Source: Strix aluco (Eukaryota; Chordata; Aves; Strigiformes; Strigidae). Taken from it: a stretch of DNA of 64,000 bases. The stretch is taken from NCBI RefSeq assembly GCF_031877795.1, contig NC_133935.1:84326748-84390747 (forward strand), given 5' to 3'. The first letter of the stretch is position 1. Each line of letters begins with the position of its first letter. Position numbers and translations under genes: made by a program. The notes under the pieces were generated by a model. It ran no database searches. It had not been told where the DNA came from and saw only the letters and a list, made by a program, of their open reading frames with translations. Shown piece after piece: positions 1 through 12,100 of this stretch.

Positions 1-299
1 ACTCCCAGGCCCAGCAGTGATACTTGTTCCCCTTCCCCATCCCATACACACACACTCCATACCCCTACATGACCCAGCCAGAAGTCCTCACACTGACTCC
101 CAGACCTCTCTTCTTTCTCTTTTCCCACTTGGTGTAAACTCACCCCTTCCATGCTCCCACCCCAGCTCCTACCAAATCCAGCGATGCCCTGGGCATCCTG
201 CCCCCCATCATCACTCCCAGCTCCTTCTGCACGTGCCACCTCAATCGCAGCGTTGGCTAACTCCAATCCCTCACATATCCAGACGTGCTGAGAGATATG

Positions 300-390
300 G
301 TGTAGATGGGAACTGGCACTGTTAGGTTAATGGTTGGACTAGATGATCTTCAAGGTCCTTTCCAACCTAGTTGATTCTGTGATTCTGTGA
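300..390 (+). mobile_element. CR1 LINE 3'-end fragment
   Basis: The run from TTAGGTTAATGGTTGGACTA through the TTCCAACCTAG motif to the ending GATTCTGTGATTCTGTGA is the 3' tail of an avian CR1 retrotransposon, severely 5'-truncated. It lies in TAF3 intron 1, antisense to the gene. The left edge is approximate. Confidence 0.8.
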
Positions 391-399
391 ACCTCTTCC

Positions 400-1990
400 A
401 CTGCATCCAAATGAGGACGCTCACACCTCATGCCACGTGCACTAAAATTATCTCCAGCCCCATCTCTCCCATTCACCATACCCATACTCCACACCTCCCA
501 TGTGCAGCCCTGTCACCTTCCCACGTCCCATGCACTACAGATTCATCTCCCCCAAAAACCACTCTAGTGCATCCCTGCCTTTGCACGCTGCAGCCCCACA
601 TCCCCCATACACACGTTCTCAGTCCCACAGTGCCATCACTTTCCCTGTGCACACACATCCCCAGCCTCACGTATATGGCTCCATGCTGCCCTGGTACATG
701 TCAATCCCTGCCCACCCCCATACACGTGCATCCCTGACACCAGGCACCACAGCCCCACATCAGCCCTATACACATCCATCCCTGACCCCTCACAGCATAG
801 TACATGTGCATCTCCCACCAGCACTAAAGCCCCACACCTCCCCTTGCACACATGCACCTCCAGCCCCACAAACCACTGCCCCCTTACACATATATACCCA
901 ACCCAGAGCACTCCAGCCCCAGCAATAGAGTTTCCAGCCACATCTCTCTCTCCCCATGCAGGTGACTCCACTCTTCCCCAGGCACACCTCTTGGACTCGA
1001 TGCACTGCAGCTCCATCTCTTCACTCCTTACACTCCTCCCACGGCAGGGGTTAGCACCTCCAGCCTCCCTGCCCCATATACCCAGCCCAAACCGTGCACC
1101 CTACAGCTTCAGCACTTGTTATGCCCACATCCTGGACAGTACACACGCATCCCCACCCGCAGTGGGCCCCCACAGCCTCCTCAGCATTCCCACCAGGGCA
1201 CAGACCCTGACCTAGAGATGAACCAGGACAACACAGCAGCAGCATCACATTCTCTCATGCACACATCCCACCTAGCAAGATGTCTGGCTGTCCCTTCTCC
1301 CCTCCCAGTACATCCCCTGTCCCAGATCCACAATACCACAGCTCCAGCAGCAGGACTGACAGCCCCATCTCCCCCTCTTCTACACATTCACCCTAGTACC
1401 CTGCACACTGTAGCCAGAGAAAGGGGGGCAGCAGCCCCATCTCCCCACACTCCAGCCTCAGAGCTCCGTTTCCCCCAAGTCCACAGCCCCAACTCCTCAC
1501 CTGTGCCCACATCCCAGACCCACAGCCCACCTCTCCCTTGCACTAGGGTCCCTGTGCACCAGAAGTGCCCCATGGCTTCCCCCCCTCATCCTCTCAGCCC
1601 CCTGCACTGCTCCACAGCCCAGCTCCCCTTCATACTCCCCCAGCTGGAGTATCCCACAGGTCACCTCCCCACAGCCCCCACCACCGCCCCACAGCCTGAT
1701 CTCCCCCATGCCCTCACCTCCCTCCCACAGACACTTCCCCATGCTCTCTCCCTACAGAATCGTCCCACAGGCCACCTCCCCATGCCCTCCTGCACTGCCC
1801 CAGAGCCCACATCTCCAGGACTCTCCCCCTGAAAAACACCCCCCCAGCCCCCAGCACTGCCCTACAGCCTCCCACCCCACAGCTACCCTCTCTACGCCTC
1901 CACAGTGCTGCCCCACAGCCTTCCTCCCCCTAGACTCCCCTCCCTCCGGCCCACAGCACTGCTCCGCCACCTCCCTTCACAGAACGGCCA
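400..1990. repeat. Degenerate C-rich, minisatellite-like tract
   Basis: Short variants of AGCCCCACA and CATCCCTGAC recur at irregular intervals of tens of bases, for example near 590, 749, 828 and 862, mixed with CA-rich stretches. From about 1400 to 1990 the CCCACAGCC motif dominates. On the TAF3 sense strand this is G-rich with many GGGG runs. No exact tandem unit can be fixed by eye. Confidence 0.55.
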
Positions 1991-2144
1991 AAGCTGGCAG
2001 GGACTTATGGAGGTCACTCGGTCTAGACCCCTGCTCAAGCAGGGCCACCCACAGGACCCTGTCCAGACGGCAACAACTACGTCCTTTGCCGCAGCCCCTC
2101 TCCCCACAGCGCTGCCCCCCAGACCCGGCCCGCCCCGCACTCAC

Positions 2145-2310
2145 AGAGCTCGCAGTAGCGGTGGCAGCCCCGGCCCAGCCCCTGCAGGTACCGCTGCAGC
2201 ACGTCGGTGAGGAGGTCGCAGGCCGAGACCTGCACCGAGTCCCAGCCCAGCGCCTGGCAAATCTGCGCCACCGACACCCGCAGCAGCCACCGCGAGTAGG
2301 TCTCGCACAT
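2145..2310 (-). CDS. TAF3: TAF3, coding exon 1 (TFIID subunit 3, histone-fold start)
   Basis: TAF3 is a TFIID subunit. Its N-terminal histone fold pairs with TAF10, and its C-terminal PHD finger, outside this window, binds H3K4me3. The exon starts at the ATG at 2310 and encodes 55 residues beginning MCETYSRWLLRVSV, followed by AQICQALGWDSVQ and LLTDVLQRYL, the conserved first helices of the TAF3 histone fold. It ends with one base of codon 56 before a GTGAGT donor at 2144-2139. The match to vertebrate TAF3 is close to residue-for-residue. Only this first exon is present; the rest continues past the left edge. The upstream in-frame extension is GC-rich 5' UTR and is not taken as coding. Confidence 0.93.
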
Positions 2311-2379
2311 GCCGGCTCGGCTCGGCGCGGCGCCGCCCGCCCTGGGCCGGGAGGGCCGAGGGAGGCTCACGCACAGCCC

Positions 2380-2390
2380 GCCGCCATCTT
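2380..2390 (-). promoter_or_regulatory. YY1-type site in the TAF3 5' region
   Basis: On the minus strand this reads AAGATGGCGGC, a full match to the AANATGGCGGC YY1 consensus, about 70 bases upstream of the TAF3 start codon. YY1 elements in this orientation commonly sit just downstream of the start site in housekeeping promoters. Binding is inferred. Confidence 0.55.
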
Positions 2391-2951
2391 GGCGCCGCGC
2401 CTCCCCGCCGCCCGCGCTAGGCCGCGCCACTCCAGCGCCGAGCGCATCGAGCGGGGCGCGGCGCGGCGCATCGAGCGCTCGGCCGTCGGCAGGGCGGGCG
2501 GGCCGGTGCCGTTGTGGTGGCGGCGGCGGTTGGGCCTCGAGGCGGAGCGGTTCGAGTCTCCCAAGAAACCCCGAAATCGCGGGTTCCTACAGCGGTGTGA
2601 GGAAAAGTTGGTGTCGGGCAGGCTTCCGGAGCTCTGGAGGCTGCCGAGTCCTGGGCTGGGCTTCCTCGGGAGCGAGGGACCGCCGCTGCTCCCTCAGCTC
2701 CGCGGGCCCGAAGCAGCCGAGCAGGGGCCGTGCTTGTGAGGCGGGAGTAGGATCAGGCGCATCATTTAAACAAGCAGCAATGCCACGTGTTACCAGAAAG
2801 CTGAAAATTCTTGGTCAAAACAGTTTCTCTGTGGCCCTGTTGTGGTTTTTTTTGTTTGTTTGTTTCAGCTGGGTGGAGGAGTCGGATGTCAGCCCCGTGC
2901 AGCCATTACTGTCACTGGGTTTCCCAGAGTAAATGAGTTTCTCTGATTACT

Positions 2952-3427
2952 GCCTCCAGCTCTGGGGGCACCAACATCAGAAGGACACGGACCTGCTTGA
3001 GTGGGTCCAGAGGAGGCCATGAAGATGATCAGGAGGCTGGAGCACCTCCCCTGTGAGGACAGGCTGAGAGAGTTGGGGGTGTTCAGCCTGGAGAAGAGAA
3101 GGCTCCAGTACTTAAAGGGGGTACAGGAAAGATGGGGACTCCTTATCAGGGGTGTAGGGATATGATGAGAGGTAACAGTTTTAAACTCAGAGAGGGTAGA
3201 TTTAGACTAGATATAAGGAAGAAATTCTTTACTGTGAGGGTCGTGAGACACTGGCACAGGTTGCCCAGAGAAGCTGTGGCTGCCCCCTCCCTGGAAGGGT
3301 TCAAGGCCAGGTTGGACGGGGCTTTGGGCAACCTGGGCTAGTGGAAGGTGTCCCTACCCGTGGCAGGGGAGTTGGGACTAGATGATCTTTAAGGTACCTT
3401 CCAACCCAAACCACCCTGTGATTTTAT
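2952..3427 (+). mobile_element. CR1 LINE fragment (3' end, internally deleted)
   Basis: A CR1 3' region in + orientation: CTCTGGGGGCACCAACATCA, then the GAGCACCTCCCCTGTGAGGA stretch, a GGAAGAAATTCTTTACTGTG segment and the TTCCAACCCAAACC tail, ending in a degraded TGTGATTTTATG. Translation gives remnants of the C-terminal reverse-transcriptase ORF (the [10 protein letters not shown] motif). Compared with the copies at 15400-15700 and 28500-28880, a short piece after AGAGAAGGCTCCAG is missing. It lies between TAF3 and ATP5F1C. Confidence 0.93.
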
Positions 3428-5484
3428 GTGGGATTCAAGGACTTGGAAAGAACTTCCCTCTGTGGACACGCTACTCCTTAGGTACATCGACCTGACCCAA
3501 CGCTGCAAGGTAATCCTTTGTGTCTTGAAAGGGGGAAGAAGGGAAGGCTGGAGGTTGCAGAAAGGATTTCCTTACCTATCTGAGAGGAAGTAAAGGACAT
3601 GGGAGGGGGGGAAAGACGGACAGGACACAGACACAAGGAAGGGAACAGTCAGATGTGTTGGGAACAGCAGGAGGGTCCCTGATGGACCCAGCTGGCTGGA
3701 CACACCGCTGCTGATCCAGGCAGGTCCTGCCCAGGGCCCATGTGGCAGTTTTTGCTTTGCCAACCATTTCACACAGAGCAGCGTTTCTGTGCTCGGTGTG
3801 ACACGTGTCATCCCTCTCACCTGGGATGACAGTGACTGATGGCTGCCTGTCCCGCTGAGCCCATCAGCTGCACACTCTGCAGAGCAAGGTGGTGGCAGCA
3901 GCCCAGGCAGCCACAAAAAACTCAAGACATGGTGGGAAAGCTTTGGCCCTAGGGGTATGGACCTGGTTCACAGGCTGTCACAGGGCAGGAAAGTGGTGGG
4001 AGCTGCATTAGAAAACCAGCAGTAGCCTTACGTTATTCCCTAACAGGGATGTCATTTCACATGGAAGAGAATAGAGAGGGTTGATAAATTTACAGAGGAA
4101 AAAGGGAACATAAATCATCAGGATTACCTCAAAAAAAAAAAAAAAAGGACGTTGTTTAAATAATGGGGCTAGCTCTCAACTTTAACAGTCTACTGTCTTT
4201 TTAGGCTTGCACTAAAAGTGCAGTGTTTACACTAAAAGTGTAGTAAAAGCAGTGTTTCCCACACAAGTAGAAAAGAAGATAAAACATGATTTAAAAGGGG
4301 TTCTAAATACAAATAAAATTACGCTTAAAGAATTACAGGCTCCAGATTATAAGAACTGGGAATTGCACAGATCAGGGACTTCTACACCATCACAACACCC
4401 AGTGGCTCGTTTGTCTTCCCACATTTTAGTACTTCCTGAATTCACCCATTCCAACCCATCTGCCGCTGTGTGAACAGCAGCGTTAGAACTGTAGCTCCCA
4501 AAAAGAAGTCATTAGAAGCATTTTCTAAATATATAACAAATCTGCCCTCTCTCTTTTTCTGAATCCCACCTCAGGTCGTGCTACTGCTTCCCTTACCCAC
4601 GTGCACATCTTGATGTACACCCAGAGGCAGCACACCGAAAGCTGCAGGGTAGCCTCACCACATCCCTTCATTAAGCCAACAAGTTGCCTCTAAGGAAACA
4701 TATTAGCTCAGGCTCAGCACTTGATTGTAGGGTTTCTAGACCAGCTGACTTAGGTCCAACTCAACCCACCAGGGTGGCTGCTTACGCCTGTCCCCGTGTC
4801 TCACTCACAGATTGCTTTGAAGCTCAAGGCCGTTTCCATTCTCCAGACCTGCAAACCCTCTTCCCGTTTCTGTCATGTCACTACTGAGCCCTTCAAGGGC
4901 TGCCTGTCTGCCAAACTGGGAGGGGCAGCTTTCTACTTCTGTGGCACCACTGCCTTTTTTCTTTCTTACACTTCTGCTATACTCTTATTTTCTACATTTT
5001 ATCCTTTCTCACATTCCTGTCATGCCCAGCGAGGGCTGAGAACTGTGGTGTTACCGTATTTTATAGCATGCAAATATACACACACACACACTGACCAGGA
5101 TATGAACAATGTGCATTCTAAATAAACACTGAAATAACTCACGTAGATCAGATCATTTTAGAATATGAACATCTAGAAATAGTAGCAATACGGTATTCAA
5201 ATAAGCTAGAGATCCATGCTCCAACTGCATGATGCAGAGGTTATTCCACAGCCTCCTCCCTCAGCACACAGCACAATGTACATAAACCAACACTTTTAAA
5301 CACAAGGCGAAGACAGGCAATCTCTTCCACTCTTCAAATGAAGAAACACCTGCTTATATGTTTTTGCATGCCAGATACACTACGAAATGTAGAGCACAGC
5401 TTTTAAAAATTCTGTCTCAAACAATAACCAAGTCACATGCAGATATTTACACGCCAAGAGCTCCATGGACAACCACGAACATTT
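3428..5484. other. Intergenic sequence between ATP5F1C and the CR1
   Basis: No gene is recognised. The stretch holds a 16-A run at 4131-4146, a short imperfect direct repeat (CACTAAAAGTG) near 4208-4240 and a small CA run near 5081. Open frames here are short and show no conserved motif. The right end abuts the ATP5F1C 3' UTR. Confidence 0.7.
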
Positions 5485-5620
5485 GTTTCATGTAGGTGGT
5501 TTATTGTAAGAATTCACAGATTTCTGGGGCTTTACCAACTTCTTCACAAAATAACAGAGCAGTCTTGTTAACATAGACACAGTCAGGTGACACCATATGC
5601 TCAGAAGAGCTCTTCTTCAC
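5485..5620 (-). other. ATP5F1C: ATP5F1C terminal exon (3' UTR, or heart-type stop)
   Basis: The acceptor TCCTTACAG precedes an exon beginning GTGAAGAAG. In the full-length (liver-type) mRNA this exon is all 3' UTR. If exon 9 is skipped, the two bases CT left by exon 8 join G to make Leu, and the next codon is TGA at 5619-5617, giving a protein one residue shorter. The right edge is fixed by the splice site; the left edge is estimated from the poly(A) signal. Confidence 0.82.
5500..5505 (-). promoter_or_regulatory. ATP5F1C: ATP5F1C poly(A) signal
   Basis: TTTATT on + is AATAAA in the ATP5F1C sense direction, about 115 bases inside the last exon that starts at 5620. Cleavage would fall at roughly 5475-5490. 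Confidence 0.75.
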
Positions 5621-6124
5621 CTGTAAGGAAAATTGAAGCGAATTAAAATCCTTTTAATTATTTGAGTTTTTATTTAAAACTTCTGTCTCCTCCAATTTGA
5701 ATATGTCAACTCACTAGTATTCCTTACCCCCCCCTCCCCAAGCTATTTATCAAGTCTGTTTTTCCTTGAAGTTTGAAGTTTTGAATATGCTTATTTTGCT
5801 ACAGAAACCTCTTTAGGTACAATGTCTTACATACAGACATTTTTAAGTCATTGCATTCAGGGCACTATGAAAAGATTAAAACAGTAATTACAAATGAATC
5901 CAGTACCACAGGAAAAAAACACAGAAAACTATGTGAAATGTGGATGTATGCTATTTTGCTTAAAATTATTGACCCTTAACTTTTTGTTCAGATGGGCAGT
6001 TTCCCAGCCCTTTGGGAAGTTTGTCTGACCAACAACACTGAATTCCGACTTCCTCATGTGACTTCAAGATTGTCTGTGTTAATCCATTTTAAATTACAAT
6101 CTAGTTTCTATTTCATAACTTTAC

Positions 6125-6162
6125 CTCTTGGATTTGGCTGAACCGCTTTTTCCGATTAATCC
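6125..6162 (-). CDS. ATP5F1C: ATP5F1C alternative exon 9 (liver-type C-terminus)
   Basis: A 38-base exon between ATAACCAG and GTAAAG splice sites. Its first seven bases (6162-6156) complete Leu293, add Asp294 and supply the TAA stop; the rest is untranslated. This reproduces the known mammalian arrangement, where inclusion of exon 9 gives the L isoform ending in Ala-Leu-Asp and skipping gives the H isoform ending in Ala-Leu. Skipping in muscle is established for mammals and inferred here. Confidence 0.88.
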
Positions 6163-9100
6163 CTGGTTATGGTATTACGAGAGAAAACAGAACAAGCAGG
6201 TTAGGAAGCAACTCATGCAAATTCACGCAAAACTATGCACGTATTTATGACCACAAATGTATTGTGAGGAGCACAATACAGCAGGTAACCGCTATACACT
6301 GTGTATTCCAGGCTTTTTGTAAACACACAGGATATTAACGCATGTATTTGCATCTGAGTATAGCACAAATTTTTAGCTGTTAAATGTAATACACATTAGC
6401 TACATGCAGTTACAAATTGTGGTCTAAGCCCACACATTTGTAACCTGCAGTACACACCTTCACAAAACTTCTTTCTCAGGGAAGTAAGTAAAATACTGAA
6501 CTTAAAGTAAAATACACATTCAGTGTCAACAGACTGGAAATTCCCTCTTTCCAACCCCCACCCCCAAACTCTCAGCTTCTGAACACCAGCACAGGCTGGT
6601 TTATCCAAAAGCCTTTCAGTCACTCGATTCGCTCTCCCCCACCCAACACTACTGGGCTGTTTGAGCAGACAGTAGGAGAGGCCCAGGTAGAAGGGAGGAG
6701 CAGGGGGGAAATCCACTGAACTCCAGAAAGGAGGAAAACCACCACCTGGTCAGGCAAGGATGTGTGTTGAGTCTAAAGATCTATTTTACCAGCTTTTTAA
6801 CTTCCTCTGGCCAAAAAAGACTGCCAAACTTCACATTTGTTAGTAGAACTGCGCAAGCTGTAAAACTTGATAGTCATGCCATGGATTGTCTTCCCTTCAG
6901 TTTTAGGACCTACGTGCCCTAACCTTCCCCGTTAACCTGACTGAAGCAGGACATACACGCATACTCGACTTTGCAACGACTCCTATTTCACGATTGTACA
7001 GGTACTCACAGAGCAGCAGCACCAGAGATGATCTCAATAAGCTCCTTGGTAATGACGGCTTGACGGGTACGGTTGAACGTCAAGGTCAATTTGTCAATCA
7101 TCTCAGCTAGAAAAAATTAAGGTTGGAATTTAAATGTGTAAGTATTCAAATACAGATGAAGAGAAGCTGTACGAACAGAAAATCAGTCTTGCAAATCCAT
7201 GCAAACGATCAAGAGGCTTACTGCACTTTTCATTTTTTTCTCCTACAGATAATACTACTAGTAGACAATCTAGAAATGATAATTTGACTTGAGGCATCAG
7301 AGTTAAACATCTGAAGAACAGCTGACAGACTAGTAAATACCACAGTATAACATAGCTTATTTTAACATAACAGAAGCATGCATTATTTGCTTTTAAATTA
7401 GATTTCACTGTCAGTTAACTACACTGGTATTTCCTTCAAGTTACTGTTGTTCAGGCAAAGGGAGCCAGATTTTTTCATCAATTCTTTTTCTTCTTTTTTT
7501 TGAACACGAAGGTATCATCTCTTTCTCTCAAGAGAAGGCAGTCAGCAGAGACACACCTACAGTTCCCAGTAGCCCAACTGCACATCACACAGGCTTCACT
7601 CAGTCACTAGTATCTTTTATGCAACACTACCTGCTTAAGGCTGAAGTCTTATCACCATGCCACACTAAAAGCTATTAGCTGTCTCCCACTAATACCAACT
7701 GCATACTCTGCGCTGCACTCACTTTGGACACCTTCCAAGGAATACTCGTATATTCTCAACTTGCTGCATGACAGGTGGTAAAGTATTTAACCACTGTTTC
7801 CATTTCCCCACCTTTAAATCAGTGCAGTACTAATTACATTTGGCTCACAAGTAGGTACAGGTTTATAAAAGCTTTGGAAATCCTCAGACCAGACACATGA
7901 GAAGAATGTAAAGAATATTTGGCCATTACAAGACCAGTTTCATATTTCATATTCTTATTAAAGAATGTGTTATTCCAGTTACCTAGTCTTGTTTCTCATA
8001 TACTTGACAGCAATCCCTCCTTCCAGGGACTAAACAAGGTTCACATGTTCAGAAAAGAATCCCAGTTGAACTATCTCAAAAAAACAGACTCAAAATGGAA
8101 TGGAAGAGAGAAACCAACTAATTTCTTATCATTTTGGAAGCAAAGAGTTACAGAAAGGGAGGTCATTACTCTCATACTGAAGTCCTGGGAAGCCCACAGT
8201 GTAGACTTACAAGCATTCTTGCTAGCGTTGTCCATAGCGGTCATCCTAGCACTCTGCTCGCTGGTGGTGGATTCTTTCAGGGAGTAGTACAGAATATTTG
8301 CTAGTGTAAATTCCTGGTAGTTTCTCAGCACATCAGCATCAATATCATCATAGATACTTAGGCTTTCTGTAAAATATGAGAGCACGGACTTAAAGAAATC
8401 CAAGATACACTACTTCTACTAAACAATACACTGCCATGTGAAAGACTACTAGGCTAGCCTGTTTCTCTACTTAAGGCAGAGGCATTTTCTCTACATACTA
8501 TGTGTACTTCCATAATTGCTCTGCTATTTAAAATTTTGTCAAGTATTTTATGTGTTTTAATTCAATTTAATATTAGGGAAGTCAGATTCTGATCAGGGCC
8601 AATATTGACGTATTATGTTTAATCTTCCCAGACGATGCTGCAGAAGCATTCTGGGGTATTTTTACTGAGTAGTGCAAAGTCACTCAATACCCAGGCCGTT
8701 CAGTGCTGAAAATATTGGAATTGACAATGTTTTCCATATGCACAATTCTTGCTCGAGAGAGAATCTCAAACTAAAATTAATACCACCTCTCCTTTCAACC
8801 TCCCTGCCCCAGAGCACCTTGACAGCTCAGCCCTGGCGTGCCAAGATAAAACAGTGTTAAACTTAAAGATACATGCACCATAATAAGATGTTTTAATACT
8901 ATATACCCATGTTCAGAGTACATTTTCTGTGATTTATCATATAACTGGTGGTTTCTAGCTGACTACTTACCAGAACCAGCAACTGTTTCAAGGGAGAAGA
9001 TTGGTTTTTCATCGGTCTTGTAGGAGATGACAGACCTGTATAAAAAGAGCATAACAGACTCTTCAGTTCAACTAACTCTAAATCGGGTGCTTAAAATAAA

Positions 9101-12100
9101 ATCAGAACAGAAAACTTCTGGCCTTCCAATTCCACAAAGCTCTGCGATAATCCTGATGAAGAGATCTCAGATAGCATGTGGATATAACCATGTGTTGACT
9201 GTAAATATAACAGCACCCACCATACAAGTAAAAAGAGAATTCCAACCACAGCTATTAAAAAAAAAAACCACATCAGCTCTTCACACACACCAAAAATGCA
9301 CTCAACTCCTCCAGAAATAAAGTAAATGTGACAAGTCACAGTCAGTTTTCATATTACTTCATCAGGCCAATGTGCTCTTTTGAAGCCTTCTACCCAGTAT
9401 TTTTCCAGTGCAGTTTCAGTTTAATCTTACCTGAACCGATTGTAAATGACAGAGCCTTCATCAAATTCATAGCCAGAGTTTAACAACTCTGAGGCAATGA
9501 CTGAAGCATCTCCAAAGCTGGGAGGTCTCCGTCCCACTTCTTTGAATGTCAGCAGTAAGTAATTGCCGTGTGTCCTGCAGTAATATCACATCCATGTTAG
9601 AAGAAGTGTGTGCTCTAAAGTACAATTATGTGGCACCAAGAGGCAATGAGTCCCAGTAACTTACTAGTGTTCAGAACTAAGCAGTTTATGGAATTAGGGT
9701 CTTAGATGAATTTTGCTTCTTCTTCAGTTTAATTATTACGATAGCTTCATGATAAACACATATGTAGCAATGCTAGTGTTGCCAGTTTTCAGACTTTTAT
9801 TCCAAAAATATAATAATGCTGTGCAGCTGTTTCACAAATGTCCAGATGATTAAAAGCCATCTTAGAATATTTGCAGGTGTTTTGTTTTGTTTTTAAAAGA
9901 CCTTGAATCTAGCAGTTTCATTAAATGCAATTGCCTGTGAACACCACACAGCTTTCCAAGCCATCTTGAAATTTCTATCACAGAAAACCACCAAATCCAC
10001 CAAACCAAACCCTTCTTTTTACCTCTGAAGTAGGCCTCTGATCTTGTCACCTACTCCGACCACCATAACTTCTTTCCCTGCGTTTGAGAGGTTGGTAATC
10101 TCATTCTTCAAGGTTTTAGCAATAGATGTATGGATAGCACCACACAGACCTCTGTCAGAGGACACACCAATAAGGAGGTGCTTCTTCTTGTCCTCAGGTG
10201 CCTTTATTTCTGCTTTCTCATAGAGAGCTAAAAAAAAGATGGCTAGGTTATGCAAGGGTGTCAGGAAGCAAATAGGTCATACCAAAATACCTCTGAATTA
10301 TTCAAAGTAAAACAATTTCTAAAGGGGTTACAAATCACAGCCAGATGAATTTTGTCTCCCTCACAATCATTCAAGCTTGCATGTGATCTGACCAGAGGTG
10401 ACAAAGAAACAATTCAAAACCAGCCACATCTCTGCATCGGGTATCACACAGTGTTGTTACTTAATTAAGTTCACTGTGCGAGTCACTGCCTCGGGAGCAC
10501 CTGCAGCCCAAGAGTTCACATGAAGGTCTGGCAGTAGCTGTAGACACTAGAGATAGGACACAATTCCAGTAACAGATAGAAGGAGGCCAGAAATTCTGAG
10601 TTGTGGTGCTTTTATGACTAAGAACCACAGAAAGTTAAAAAAGTAATCAGAAATCATAATGAATTTCACATTACAACTCATAAAATTCCCTTTCCGTAAA
10701 TTACTTATAAGGAACAGTCAAAGTGACATTGGCCTAGAGATACAAAATCTTTTGGAAAAAATCTACCAAAAGGTTAAAAAAGTCTAGGCATTTTATCACC
10801 ACCATGAAAGCCTTCCTCTTCTGTTCCAACATCAAACAGTGCAGGAGTCTTCTCTCACCCAGTGCTCCTGTTCCGTAGACTCTAGCAGGCTTCAGCTCCC
10901 TCTCAGCTCTTGCGTATTTTGCTGCAGAAACCATCTTCATAGACTTTGTAATTTTCTGAATGTTCTTGATGGACTTCAAACGCCTGGTAACTACAAGGTT
11001 AATAGTTGAAGGTCACAGGCTGTACTGGGCATAACGACATCAAAACCAAGGAATAAAATGCTAGCAACAGCCATCCAAAATTATATTGCCAAGTTCCTCA
11101 AAGAAGAAAAATAAATAAACAAACCATGCACAAATAAACCTCATAAAAGACCTTAATATTTACACTGAGAAAGTATTAAGAGCAGTAATGTGGCTAACCC
11201 AAATGCACCTTTACAACAGGTATGGTTTTTTCCTCCAGACATAACATTTATTTAATATTTAGCCCAATGTAAGCCCTACTTACTATTCTCTTTCCTTCCA
11301 CTTCTATCTGTTTCACAAATATATCATTTGAGGTATATTGTCATCTTTTCCCAGACAACAAGGGGCGGGGGAGAGACCCAATAGTATGAGACAGAATAAA
11401 CTTCCTCCTCTGTTTAGATTGTAGAAAAGCGAGATTCATAAAAATACTGGTGTAAAAAGAAAACAAAACAGGTGTCCGAAAGACTAGCACAATTCCAAGA
11501 CAATATCCCCGTATAAGAACCTACAAGGAGCTGCTTAAAGAACCATTATCAAAGTGGAATCATTCTGTCAGCCTTTTTCTCCCCAATATTGGATAAACAC
11601 ACAGGGAAATAAACAACAGAAAAGAAATTAATTCTTAAAGGTGAGCAAAAAATCTGGTTTAGAACATATGACAAAGTTATTTATAAATTATGTTTGAGTA
11701 AAACTACTGGTTTGCCAAAATGACATCTAAATTAGTGCTAAAACCATTTTAAGCAATGCCTTTTCTGAAAGACACTTGTTTAATATACAAACTGCTGAGG
11801 CTCTTATAGCAGTACTATGGTGTATCACAAGCAGTTTATCTGACAGAGGCTAACCAAAATTATTTTAATATATGGTTTTTCTGCAACACTTTCCCTCTCT
11901 CCAAAGCAAATGAAAGCAGTACTTACTGTCTTTTAGAGTTGCCATATTCCTGACTTGGCCCCTGAAAGTGAATGCAGGAGAAATTAGGATAGTTCACTTG
12001 TTCTCCAGCAAACCAACACCTGTCAAGGGCAGGTCACTTTCAGAGGAATAAAAATTTTAAGAAATGCTGCTTCTTAAAAAGCATTTTAGTAGGGACAAGC

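Larger units (their letters stand above)
1..2144 (-). other. TAF3: TAF3 intron 1 (5' part, runs off the window)
   Basis: This is everything left of the TAF3 exon 1 splice donor. No other TAF3 exon is visible here, so the next exon lies beyond the left edge. The sequence is strongly C-rich on the + strand, so the TAF3 pre-mRNA is G-rich. It holds one small CR1 tail and degenerate C-rich repeats. Long open frames here come from composition (Pro/His/Thr-rich translations) and show no domain. Confidence 0.8.
2080..2760 (-). promoter_or_regulatory. TAF3: TAF3 CpG-island promoter and 5' UTR
   Basis: This is a dense GC/CpG block centred on TAF3 exon 1, with many CGCG and GGCGCC motifs and no TATA box in the sense direction. 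The transcription start is inferred to lie upstream of 2310 on the minus strand, within about 100-200 bases, near the YY1-type element at 2380-2390. Boundaries were estimated from base composition by eye. Confidence 0.7.

Noticed and set aside
17-2932. Long overlapping open frames on both strands, rich in Pro, His, Ser and Ala
   Set aside because: They come from GC/C-rich composition in TAF3 intron 1 and the CpG island. None shows a domain, and they overlap each other in several frames.
4131-4146. 16-A run as a processed-pseudogene tail
   Set aside because: The preceding sequence shows no coding remnant or target-site duplication.
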